Origin: Microbacterium sp. H1-D42
GTDB lineage: Bacteria; Actinomycetota; Actinomycetes; Actinomycetales; Microbacteriaceae
DNA: 64,000 nt
Assembly: GCF_022637555.1 (NCBI RefSeq)
Contig: NZ_CP093342.1
Span: 2,914,001 to 2,978,000 of the forward strand
Reading direction: 5' to 3'
Shown: positions 37,632 through 44,699 of the stretch, in pieces
Numbering within the stretch: position 1 is the first letter of the stretch
Layout of the letters: each line of letters begins with the position of its first letter
Translations under genes and position numbers: made by a program
Notes under the pieces: model-generated
Told to the model about the DNA's origin: nothing
Seen by the model: the letters and a program-made list of their open reading frames with translations, nothing else
Database searches by the model: none

Positions 37632-38540
37632 ATGCCCGACTCCCCCGAGATGCCCGGCGCCGGCCTGCTCGACCAGGACGTGTTTGTCGAGACCGCGGAC
37701 GGTCGGATGCTGCGCACGATGATCAGCAACGGAGGGCTCAGTCATGCAGAGCTCCGCGGCGAGGGCGACGATCTGATCGTGCTCGAGGCGGGTCTTGGCA
37801 TGAGCGGCCTGAGCTGGGGTCCGGTTCAGCAGCGCATCGCGCCGCACGCGCGCGTCGTCGCCTACGAGCGTGCAGGCTACGGGGCGAGCACCCCCGACAC
37901 CGCGCCGCGCGACCTCGACCGACTCACCGACGACCTGCTGGCCGTCATCCGCAGCGTGCCGCACCGGCGGCTGGTGTTGGTCGGCCACAGCTGGGGCGGC
38001 GCGATCGTGCGCAGCGCGGCCGCTCGCCTGCTCGCAGACGGCGCGGACGTCGCGGGGCTCGTCCTGGTGGATCAGAGCGATGAGAACGCCGCGGTGTACT
38101 TCTCGGCTGCGTTCCGATTCGGTGTCGGGATGCAGCGCGGCCTGCTTCCGCTGCTCGCCCGGCTGCGTGCGCTCCGTCCGATGATGAGCAGCATGGTGGC
38201 CGCCGTCGATGAGCCGCTGCGCGATGCCGTGCTGGAGGCGAGCACGAGCACGGCGGCCGCCCGCGCGGCTGCAGAGGAGTACCGGCGCGTGGTCGCCGGC
38301 CTCACGACGCTGCGTGACAGCCCGCTCGACCTGGGTCGCATTCCCATCACGGTGATCTCGGGACTCGGGCGCCCGAAGCACGGGGCCCGGCAGCGCGCCG
38401 AGATCGTCGCCGCGCATCAGGTGTCGGCGTCACAGCATCCGGGTGCGAGGTTCGTCGGCGCGGAGCGCTCGGAGCATCTGATCCCGTTCACCGAGCCTCA
38501 GCTGGTCGCCGACGAGGCTCTCGCGCTGCTCGCGCGCTGA
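37632..38540 (+). CDS. Alpha/beta-fold hydrolase
   Basis: A 302-aa hydrolase with strand LIVLEAGLGMSGLSWGPV, ARVVAYERAGYGAS, nucleophile elbow LVLVGHSWGGAIVRSAA, LVLVDQSDEN (Asp) and a closing GARFVGAERSEHLIPF that supplies the His. The triad appears complete and the core resembles prolyl-aminopeptidase/esterase-type enzymes. The substrate is unknown. GAAGGAG lies upstream of the ATG. It overlaps the convergent RibD-like gene by 43 bases. Confidence 0.88.
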   Translation: MPDSPEMPGAGLLDQDVFVETADGRMLRTMISNGGLSHAELRGEGDDLIVLEAGLGMSGLSWGPVQQRIAPHARVVAYERAGYGASTPDTAPRDLDRLTDDLLAVIRSVPHRRLVLVGHSWGGAIVRSAAARLLADGADVAGLVLVDQSDENAAVYFSAAFRFGVGMQRGLLPLLARLRALRPMMSSMVAAVDEPLRDAVLEASTSTAAARAAAEEYRRVVAGLTTLRDSPLDLGRIPITVISGLGRPKHGARQRAEIVAAHQVSASQHPGARFVGAERSEHLIPFTEPQLVADEALALLAR

Positions 38541-39289
38541 AGCAGGTACTGCAGCAGCAGCTCGTCGCCTGAACGCAGGATGGATGCCAGGTGCGCGCCG
38601 ACCGGCACCGCAGGGTGCCCCCGTGCGATGCGGCCGGCCTCCCCGGATTCCATGGTCGGCGCGAGCGTGAGGTGCAGGGCATCCACGACTCTGGCTGCCA
38701 GCAGTGCGCCGAACAGGTGCGGCCCGCCCTCGGAGTGGATGCGCCGCAGTCCGCGGGCGGTGAGATCGTCGCGGACACGGCGCAGGTCAGCATCCGACTC
38801 CCCCACCTCGACGATGTCGGCGACGCGGCCCAGCGCGACCCGACGATCGCGAGGAGCGGATGCCACGGTGTAAACCACAGGGCGCGCCGGCGCATCGGTG
38901 AACAGCGGCGACGCCGGATCCAGCGCCAGGCTGCGGCTGACCATCGCGAGCGCCGGGTGCTCTGTCATGCCGTGCGCGGTCCGCCACGCCACCGCCTCAG
39001 GCGACACCCGGAACCCGCCGTACCCCTCGTCGCGCAGCGTGCCCGCGCCGACGAGCACGACGTCGGCCTCGTAGCGCAGCAGATCGAACATGCGATGGTC
39101 GGCCTCGTCTCCGAGGCCGCCGGAGCGCCCGTCGCGGGTCGCGGCGCCGTCGATGCTCGCGATGAAGTTCACCCGCAGCCAGGTGCGCTCGGCCGGGAAA
39201 CCGACGAGTGAGAGCAGATCGGTATCGGAGAGGTCGGATGCCGGGTCCGGCCACACCCGGTCGATCACGGCGTCAGCGGAGTCAGACAT
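38498..39289 (-). CDS. RibD C-terminal-like / DHFR-fold pyrimidine reductase
   Basis: A 263-aa NADPH-dependent reductase-like protein without the RibD deaminase domain. It has the DHFR/RibD-C landmarks: WLRVNFIASIDGAATRDGRSGGLGDEADHRMFDLLR, EADVVLVGAGTLRDEGYG and RIHSEGGPHLFGALLAARVVDAL. The start at 39289 has GAGGGG six bases upstream; the ATG at 39307 is possible. It is the fourth gene of the folE / flavin-reductase / folP-like / reductase cluster, so a pterin or flavin-like substrate is plausible but unproven. Confidence 0.83.
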   Translation of the reverse strand: MSDSADAVIDRVWPDPASDLSDTDLLSLVGFPAERTWLRVNFIASIDGAATRDGRSGGLGDEADHRMFDLLRYEADVVLVGAGTLRDEGYGGFRVSPEAVAWRTAHGMTEHPALAMVSRSLALDPASPLFTDAPARPVVYTVASAPRDRRVALGRVADIVEVGESDADLRRVRDDLTARGLRRIHSEGGPHLFGALLAARVVDALHLTLAPTMESGEAGRIARGHPAVPVGAHLASILRSGDELLLQYLLQRASSARASSATS

Positions 39290-39299
39290 GTCCGTCCCC

Positions 39300-40253
39300 T
39301 CAGACATTGTGCGTCGGATGCCTGTTGTGCTCGAGTCGGGCCGGCTCGCGCATCCCGAGGATCGCCTCTGTCATGCGCACAGCGTCGACGGTCTCGGCGA
39401 TGTCGTGCATCCGCACGATCCGCGCGCCACCGAGGATGCAGGCGGTCATCGCTGCGAGTGACCCCGCCAGCCGCTCGCCCTGCGGGCGGTCGATCGACTC
39501 GCCGATGAAGTCCTTGTTCGACACGGCCACCAGCAGCGGGGCGCCGAGATCGGCCAGCTCGTCGATGCGGCGGGTGATCTCCAGCGAGTGCAGGGTGTTC
39601 TTGTCGAGGTCGTGCCCTGGATCGACGATCAGCCGCGAGCGCGGCACTCCCGCAGCCTCAGCACGCGCCATGCGCTCGACCAAGAACCCACGCACCTCGC
39701 CCACCACGTCGTCGAAATGCGCCGGCGGCTTCTCGGCCCGCGGCGGCCCGACGCTGTGTGTGATCACGACGTGCGCGTCGCTGCCGGCGAGCACCTCGGC
39801 CATCCGGGGATCACCGAGTCCACTGGTGTCGTTGATGACGGCAGCGCCCGCGGCGATCGCGGCCGCCGCCACCTCGGCGCTGTTCGTGTCGACCGAGATG
39901 ACCAGCTCGGGGCGCGCTGCAGCGATGGCATCCACCACCGGCACGACGCGGTCGATCTCTTCGGCGGTCGACACTGCGGGCCCTCGTCCGAACGGCACGC
40001 CGCCGATGTCGACCCAGTCGGCGCCGATGTCGCCCGCCCGCAGCGCGCTCTGCACCGCGCGATTCAGCGCGAAAGTCGCGCCCTTGTCGTAGAACGAGTC
40101 CGGAGTGCGGTTGATCACCGCCATGATGGCGACCTGCCTGGAGAAGTCGAAGTCGCGCTGTCCGATGCGGCGCAGCATCCGGGTGTCCGACAGCGCAGCA
40201 TCCAACGGCGCAGCATCCGCCGCCGCCAACGAGACCGACTCAGCCGCGGTCAC
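39300..40253 (-). CDS. folP2: Dihydropteroate synthase-like protein, FolP2 type
   Basis: A 317-aa TIM-barrel protein of the DHPS family. It reads IMAVINRTPDSFYDKGATF where true DHPS has NVTPDSFSDGG. The sulfonamide/pABA loop G-E-S-T-R-P-G is replaced by DIGGVPFGRGP, and the H-M-R segment by VVITHSVGPP. DPGHDLDKNT, SNKDFIGES and RMHDIAETV retain the pterin pocket. This is the mycobacterial FolP2 pattern, a paralogue reported to lack DHPS activity. It starts at a GTG whose GTGA overlaps the upstream oxidoreductase stop. Confidence 0.82.
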   Translation of the reverse strand: MTAAESVSLAAADAAPLDAALSDTRMLRRIGQRDFDFSRQVAIMAVINRTPDSFYDKGATFALNRAVQSALRAGDIGADWVDIGGVPFGRGPAVSTAEEIDRVVPVVDAIAAARPELVISVDTNSAEVAAAAIAAGAAVINDTSGLGDPRMAEVLAGSDAHVVITHSVGPPRAEKPPAHFDDVVGEVRGFLVERMARAEAAGVPRSRLIVDPGHDLDKNTLHSLEITRRIDELADLGAPLLVAVSNKDFIGESIDRPQGERLAGSLAAMTACILGGARIVRMHDIAETVDAVRMTEAILGMREPARLEHNRHPTHNV

Positions 40254-41389
40254 CGTTCCGTCCCGACGCTGTCGCGCACCGCGTCCGACGAATCCCAGTC
40301 GTTCGCGTGCATCGCCGCCTGCACGACGCCGTCCTTCACCCAGTAGGCCCGGAAGGCGCCGCCGTGCGCGACGTCGGTGTCGCCCTCGATGTCGACCCGG
40401 TCGTATCCGTCGGGTCCGACGCTGCCGAAGTACTCCATGCCGAGATCGTACTGATCCGTGAAGAAGTACGGCAGGTGCGTGTACGGCTCACCTTCGCCGA
40501 GCAGGTTATGGGCGGCGACCTTGCCCTGCTCGATCGCGGTGTCCCAGTGCTCGACGCGAATGCGACGGCCGAGCACGGGATGCTGCTGCGATGCCACATC
40601 GCCGATCGCGTAGATGTCGGGGGCTGAGGTGCGCAGGGTCTCATCGACCAGCACGCCGCCGTCCACCTCGAGACCGGCATCGTCGGCCAGCTGTGTGAGC
40701 GGCATCGCGCCGACGCCGACCACCACGGCGTCGGCGGAGGCGAGCGCGGCCTCATCCACGGGGGTCCCCAGGCGCAGATCGACCCCGTGGAAGCGGTGCA
40801 GATCGGCGAACAGCTGGGCGATCTCCGGCCCGAGCACACTCACCAGCGGCAGGTCGGCGACCTCGTACACGGTCACCTCGGCGCCATGATGGCGGGCGGC
40901 GGATGCCACTTCGAGGCCGATCCAGCCGGCGCCGACGATCACGACCGTGGCGCCGGGCTTCAGCGCCGCAAGCAGGCGGGCGTTGTCCTCGACTGTGCGC
41001 AGATAGAGCGGGTCGGCGACGCGGTCGGCGAGGGGGAAGTGGCGCGGTACAGAGCCGGTGGCCAGCAGCAGCTTGTTGTAGGAGTGCTCCGAGCCGTCAC
41101 CGCCGGCGACCGGCTCGGTGCGCAGAGTGCGGGTGGTGGGGTCGATCGAGACGACCTTGACCCCACGCTCGAGACGCACGCCGTTCTCGTCGTACCAGGT
41201 CGCGTCGTGCACCTGGGTGGAGCCGGCGTCCGCGTCGCCGAGCAGCACCGCCTTCGACAGCGGCGGACGCTCGTAGGGCAGATGGTCCTCGGCCGAGTAG
41301 ATCACCACTTCCCCGTCGAAGCCGTGGTCGCGCAGTTCGGTTGCGGCAGTGGCGGCTGCGAGGCCGCCACCGACGATGGCGATGATCAT
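40250..41389 (-). CDS. NAD(P)/FAD-dependent oxidoreductase (ferredoxin-reductase type)
   Basis: A 379-aa flavoprotein with two Rossmann motifs: MIIAIVGGGLAAATAATELR (FAD) and ATVVIVGAGWIGLEVASAARHHGAEVTVYE (NAD(P)H). It also has ERPPLSK, the second FAD block SAPDIYAIGDVA, and a C-terminal reductase domain, resembling rhodocoxin/ferredoxin reductases. AAGGGA precedes the ATG. It lies between folE and the FolP2-like gene with a 4-base overlap, so it probably reduces a partner of that pathway. No ferredoxin gene is adjacent. Confidence 0.88.
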   Translation of the reverse strand: MIIAIVGGGLAAATAATELRDHGFDGEVVIYSAEDHLPYERPPLSKAVLLGDADAGSTQVHDATWYDENGVRLERGVKVVSIDPTTRTLRTEPVAGGDGSEHSYNKLLLATGSVPRHFPLADRVADPLYLRTVEDNARLLAALKPGATVVIVGAGWIGLEVASAARHHGAEVTVYEVADLPLVSVLGPEIAQLFADLHRFHGVDLRLGTPVDEAALASADAVVVGVGAMPLTQLADDAGLEVDGGVLVDETLRTSAPDIYAIGDVASQQHPVLGRRIRVEHWDTAIEQGKVAAHNLLGEGEPYTHLPYFFTDQYDLGMEYFGSVGPDGYDRVDIEGDTDVAHGGAFRAYWVKDGVVQAAMHANDWDSSDAVRDSVGTER

Positions 41390-41441
41390 CTCGGTTCCCT
41401 TCGATCGTGCAGTGATGCGTTGCGAGTTGGACGGGCAGGCC

Positions 41442-42083
41442 TCAGCGTCCTCCGGCGAGCGCGAAGAACTCCGCGCGGGAGCGGGCATCCTCGCGCAGGG
41501 TGCCCCGCACGGCCGAGGTGGTCGTCGCCGAACCGGTGGCGCGCGCACCGCGCTGGGTCATGCAGGTGTGGGTGGCCTCGATGACGACGCCGAGCCCGCG
41601 GGGCTGCAGACGCGCCTCGAGGGCATCCGCGATCTGCACCGTCAGCCGCTCCTGCGTCTGGGGCCGACGTGCGTAGTGGTCGACCATGCGCGGGATCTTC
41701 GACAGCCCGACGACGCGGTCGGCCGGCAGGTAGGCGACGTGCGCGATGCCGGTGAACGGCAGCAGGTGGTGCTCGCACAGCGAGTGCACCGGGATGTCGC
41801 GGATCAGCACGAGCTCGTCATAGCCCTCGGTGTTCTCGAAGGTGGTGAAGTCGAACGGCTCGGATGCCAGCAGCTCGGCGTACGCCTCCGCGAAGCGTCG
41901 CGGTGTGCGCGCCAGGTCGGGGGCATCCGCGGCATCCGGATCGATGCCAAGCGCCCGCAGGAACAGCCGGCCGGCATGCTCGGCCGCCACGAGGTCGACG
42001 GGCCGCGGGGCGGCCATTATGCGCACTCGGTGCGGGCCGGTCTCGTGTGACTCGCCGCTGTCCTCGATTGCCGTGATCGTCAT
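41442..42083 (-). CDS. folE: GTP cyclohydrolase I
   Basis: Converts GTP to 7,8-dihydroneopterin triphosphate, the entry to folate and pterins. In this 213-aa protein the zinc and catalytic residues are in [22 protein letters not shown] (Cys, His, His) and [12 protein letters not shown] (His, Cys). [17 protein letters not shown] is the multimer interface. The start at 42083 is fixed by AGGAGG five bases upstream. It is the first gene of a four-gene pterin-like cluster with a FolP2 paralogue rather than with folB/folK, so it may be a second FolE copy. Confidence 0.93.
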   Translation of the reverse strand: MTITAIEDSGESHETGPHRVRIMAAPRPVDLVAAEHAGRLFLRALGIDPDAADAPDLARTPRRFAEAYAELLASEPFDFTTFENTEGYDELVLIRDIPVHSLCEHHLLPFTGIAHVAYLPADRVVGLSKIPRMVDHYARRPQTQERLTVQIADALEARLQPRGLGVVIEATHTCMTQRGARATGSATTTSAVRGTLREDARSRAEFFALAGGR

Positions 42084-42121
42084 GTCGACCTCCTGTGCGT
42101 GTACTTCCATGAGACACCCGA

Positions 42122-42158
42122 TTGACTTCTAAATGCAAGCCCATTATTTTTTAGAAGT
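42122..42158 (+). promoter_or_regulatory. Promoter with overlapping 9-bp inverted repeat ahead of NUDIX gene
   Basis: TTGACT (42122-42127), a 17-bp spacer and TATTTT (42145-42150) predict +1 at 42157, which is a GTG. An inverted repeat ACTTCTAAA (42125-42133) / TTTAGAAGT (42150-42158), perfect over 9 bases with a 16-base spacer, covers the -35 to +1 region and would suit a repressor operator. It is strikingly A/T-rich for this genome. Confidence 0.6.
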
Positions 42159-42615
42159 GCACTCGTTCGCTCTGATCCCCGCCTCGTACGTCTTTCTGCG
42201 CAGCCCGAAGGGCGTGATGCTGCAGCTGCGCCAGAACACCGGCTATATGGACGGATACTGGTCGGCCGGCGCCGCCGGCCACATCGAGTTCGGCGAGACC
42301 GCCGTGCAGGCCGCGATCCGCGAGGTGCGGGAGGAGCTCGGCGTGGTCGTCGAAGCGGATGCCCTGCACTGCGCCGCCGTGATGCAGCGCACCGACGGCA
42401 CCGACCGCCCGATCGAGCAGCGCGTCGAGTGGTACTTCACGTGCGAAGACTGGACCGGCGAACCGACCGTGCAGGAGCCGGCGAAGTGCGGCGGTCTCGA
42501 CTGGTTCGCACTGGACGCTCTGCCCGAGATGGTGCCGCCGCACGAGCGACGCGCGCTGGAGGCGATCCGTCAGGGCACGTCGGCGTCGCTGCTCTCGGTC
42601 GGACCGAACTGGTAG
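42157..42615 (+). CDS. NUDIX hydrolase
   Basis: A 152-aa NUDIX protein: MLQLRQNTGYMDGYWSAGAAGHIEFGETAVQAAIREVREELGV contains the complete box GHIEFGETAVQAAIREVREELGV. It resembles MutT-like dihydroneopterin/nucleotide pyrophosphatases. Being divergent from folE, it could act on dihydroneopterin triphosphate, but this is only suggested by position. GTG 42157 coincides with the predicted transcription start; the in-frame ATG at 42133 lies inside the promoter, so the shorter leaderless form is preferred. Confidence 0.85.
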   Translation: MHSFALIPASYVFLRSPKGVMLQLRQNTGYMDGYWSAGAAGHIEFGETAVQAAIREVREELGVVVEADALHCAAVMQRTDGTDRPIEQRVEWYFTCEDWTGEPTVQEPAKCGGLDWFALDALPEMVPPHERRALEAIRQGTSASLLSVGPNW

Positions 42616-42625
42616 ATCGCTTCGG

Positions 42626-43165
42626 TCAGAGCCGTGCCTGCAGACGGCGGATAGCCTCGCCCAGGTCGCCGGATGCGAGGAGGCCGGTGCCGAGTGGGCC
42701 GGCGGAATCGGATCCGAGTGCCGGCAGCTGCTGCAGTGTGAGCCGTACTGTCTCCGACGCGTGTGAGAGCTGCCAGGCGAGTTCCGCCGCGAACGCGGCT
42801 TCGCCATCGGATGCCGCCGATGCCGCCGACTTCACCGCCTTCGCGGCATACGCCGCAGCGCCCAGCGCGTGCGCGCCCATGTGCGCGACGCCGGCCGATT
42901 GCGCGGCCGCTCGAGCTGCAGCGACAGCGGACGGTGTGGCCACGGCCGAAGCTGCGCGACCTGCAACGAAGCGGCGCTGGATCTCGCCGGCAGCGTCAAG
43001 CTCCCCGCGCGAGAACGCCCGGGCACGGGCGATCGCGTCGCGGGGGCGATCATCCTCCGGAGCCTGCTCTTCGAACAGCGCCAGCACGCGCTCTGCACAG
43101 TCCGCCGCCCACGCGGCGACGACCCGGCGGTCGGCCAGGCTGAGGGACTGTGCAGACGCCATCAT
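42626..43165 (-). CDS. Putative immunity protein (Imm-5-like), Ala-rich
   Basis: A 179-aa helical, Ala-rich cytoplasmic protein. LADRRVVAAWAADCAERVLALFEE and DDRPRDAIARARAFSRGEL match the family annotated as putative immunity protein, with HMGAHALGAAAYAAKAV and a final AAELAWQLSHASETVR. No toxin gene is adjacent, and the family's role is not established. The ATG overlaps the upstream DUF6194 stop (ATGA), so the two are translated together. Confidence 0.72.
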   Translation of the reverse strand: MMASAQSLSLADRRVVAAWAADCAERVLALFEEQAPEDDRPRDAIARARAFSRGELDAAGEIQRRFVAGRAASAVATPSAVAAARAAAQSAGVAHMGAHALGAAAYAAKAVKSAASAASDGEAAFAAELAWQLSHASETVRLTLQQLPALGSDSAGPLGTGLLASGDLGEAIRRLQARL

Positions 43166-43605
43166 TCCCCCGACTCCGCACGACGCAGCGTGCGCGCGCG
43201 GGCCGCGTCGTGCGCTTCGCGCAGCAGATCGAGCACCTGCTGGGCCGTGTTCGCCGCCGGGTTCACGACGCAGACCCAACCCATCGTGCCGTAGAGCGGG
43301 TGCGGCAGGAAGGCATCGGTGCCGGTCGGCTGCGCGCCAGCATCCGACAACTCCGCCGCCTTGTCACGACCGACATGGAGGTTCACGCGGAACCGGTCTG
43401 GGCCGAGCCTGAACGCCGTGTCGTCCTGGTAGTCCTTCGTGGTGATCGTCCCGTACGGCTGCGTGCGCTGTGGCATCACCCCGTCCGGGGCGAAGTAGAA
43501 GAAGGCGTCTCCCCACGCCAGCTCTGGATAGGGGTCAGTATCGGGCACGACGGCGAGCGCGCCGTCGAATCCACGGACGGCCTCGATGATCTGCTGAATG
43601 TCCAT
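43162..43605 (-). CDS. DUF6194-family protein
   Basis: A 147-aa cytoplasmic alpha/beta protein of the DUF6194 type (MDIQQIIEAVRGFDGALAVV, then WGDAFFYFAPDG, FRVNLHVGRD and HPLYGTMGWVCVVNPA). The fold resembles MmcQ/YjbR-like small proteins. No function is known. It overlaps the immunity-like gene by 4 bases and is divergent from a double-MerR regulator, which may control the pair. Confidence 0.8.
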   Translation of the reverse strand: MDIQQIIEAVRGFDGALAVVPDTDPYPELAWGDAFFYFAPDGVMPQRTQPYGTITTKDYQDDTAFRLGPDRFRVNLHVGRDKAAELSDAGAQPTGTDAFLPHPLYGTMGWVCVVNPAANTAQQVLDLLREAHDAARARTLRRAESGE

Positions 43606-43665
43606 GACTCAATCATCGACTTCTCGTGCTTATGTGGACTTACGGTTGGAATGACAGGGATATCG

Positions 43666-44394
43666 ATGCGAAACCCTCCAGAGCACATCTTCACAACGGC
43701 CGCGCTGGCGCGCCTCGTCGGCTACTCGACGCAGCAGGTGCGCGACCTCGAGCGGCTCGGCGTTCTGCCGCCCGCTGAGCGCGCACCGAACGGGTATCGA
43801 CGGTTCGGACCGAGCCACGAGATCGCGCTCCGCGCCTATCGCTCTCTGGCGGTGGCCGTCGGCCCCGTTGCCGCGCGCACTCTCGTGCCGGCGCTGCGCA
43901 CAGCATCCATCGACGCCGCTGCGGAGCGCATCGACCTGCTGCACGTCGAGATCGCTCGGCAGCGCGAGCGCGTGCGCGAGGCGCTGAGCGCGTTGGACGC
44001 CATCGTCGACGACACCGCCGACTCCTTCGACGCGAACGACAGCATGACGATCGGAGAACTCGCCGAGGCACTCGGCGTCCGGGCATCCGCCTTGCGGCAT
44101 TGGGAGGATCAGGGACTCCTCTCCCCCGAAAGGGACCCACGCTCGGGGGCACGCCGCTATGCGGCCGACGCGCTCGGGGCCGCTCGCATCACCGCCGCGC
44201 TGCGCGTCGGCGGGTACCCGCTGCCGCCGATCGCGCGCGTCATCGACCTGATCCGCACGCACGGCGACAGTGATGAAGCGCGGATGCTGCTGCGGCGGCG
44301 TCTCGCCGATCTCACCGACCGCAGTGTGGCGCTGCTGTCCGCCTCAGGTGATCTGCACGCCCTGCTCGCGACGTCAGCTACTCCGGCTCGGTGA
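43666..44394 (+). CDS. Regulator with two tandem MerR-type HTH domains
   Basis: A 242-aa DNA-binding protein with two complete MerR heads in one chain. The first (residues about 8-75) is FTTAALARLVGYSTQQVRDLERLGVLPPAER followed by NGYRRFG. The second (about 125-195) is MTIGELAEALGVRASALRHWEDQGLLSPERD followed by ARRYAAD. A helical linker LHVEIARQRERVREALSALDAI, resembling a MerR dimerisation helix, lies between. The start at 43666 has AGGGA five bases upstream; ATG 43651 is possible. No effector domain is seen. Confidence 0.85.
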   Translation: MRNPPEHIFTTAALARLVGYSTQQVRDLERLGVLPPAERAPNGYRRFGPSHEIALRAYRSLAVAVGPVAARTLVPALRTASIDAAAERIDLLHVEIARQRERVREALSALDAIVDDTADSFDANDSMTIGELAEALGVRASALRHWEDQGLLSPERDPRSGARRYAADALGAARITAALRVGGYPLPPIARVIDLIRTHGDSDEARMLLRRRLADLTDRSVALLSASGDLHALLATSATPAR

Positions 44395-44656
44395 GCGCCA
44401 GGCGCTCCTCGATATCGGCGAGCTCGGCGCGGATCCTCTCGACGGATACCGGCGCGAATCTGCGCACCGGCATGGACAGGATCACCTCCGCATCCATCTC
44501 GCCGATGTCGAACGCCTCGCGCAGCGCACGGTTGAGGTCCTTCTCATCACCGGGCGTCGCCGCGCAGACCTCGAGGATCCGCGGCGCCTGCTCTGCCGCC
44601 ATCAGCATCACGCCGACGATCCACCGTCTGCCCAACAGATTCTGTCTGTCGTCCAT
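44378..44656 (-). CDS. Mini protein resembling the coiled-coil C-gate region of GyrA/ParC
   Basis: A 92-aa protein. LNRALREAFDIGEMDAEVILSMPVRRFAPVSVERIRAELADIEERL aligns by eye with the GyrA/ParC tower-coiled-coil segment (AL-x-E-x-F-x-x-x-E-x-x-A-x-x-IL-x-M-x-x-RR, then E-x-I-x-x-EL). The preceding RRWIVGVMLMAAEQAPRILEVCA matches the upstream helix. It has neither the catalytic Tyr domain nor beta-propellers. TAGGGT lies six bases before the ATG, so it is probably leaderless. It overlaps the convergent MerR gene end by 17 bases. Its function is unknown; a topoisomerase partner is speculative. Confidence 0.7.
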   Translation of the reverse strand: MDDRQNLLGRRWIVGVMLMAAEQAPRILEVCAATPGDEKDLNRALREAFDIGEMDAEVILSMPVRRFAPVSVERIRAELADIEERLALTEPE

Positions 44657-44699
44657 GCGTAGACCCTAGCGCGGACCCGCCCAGACACCCAGGACCCGC

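Noticed and set aside
42122-42147. TTGACT paired with CATTAT as the NUDIX promoter
   Set aside because: The spacer would be only 14 bp. TATTTT at 17 bp is preferred.
43150-43665. Possible N-terminal extension of the double-MerR protein
   Set aside because: The extension runs antisense through DUF6194, and the Shine-Dalgarno at 43666 defines a normal MerR start.
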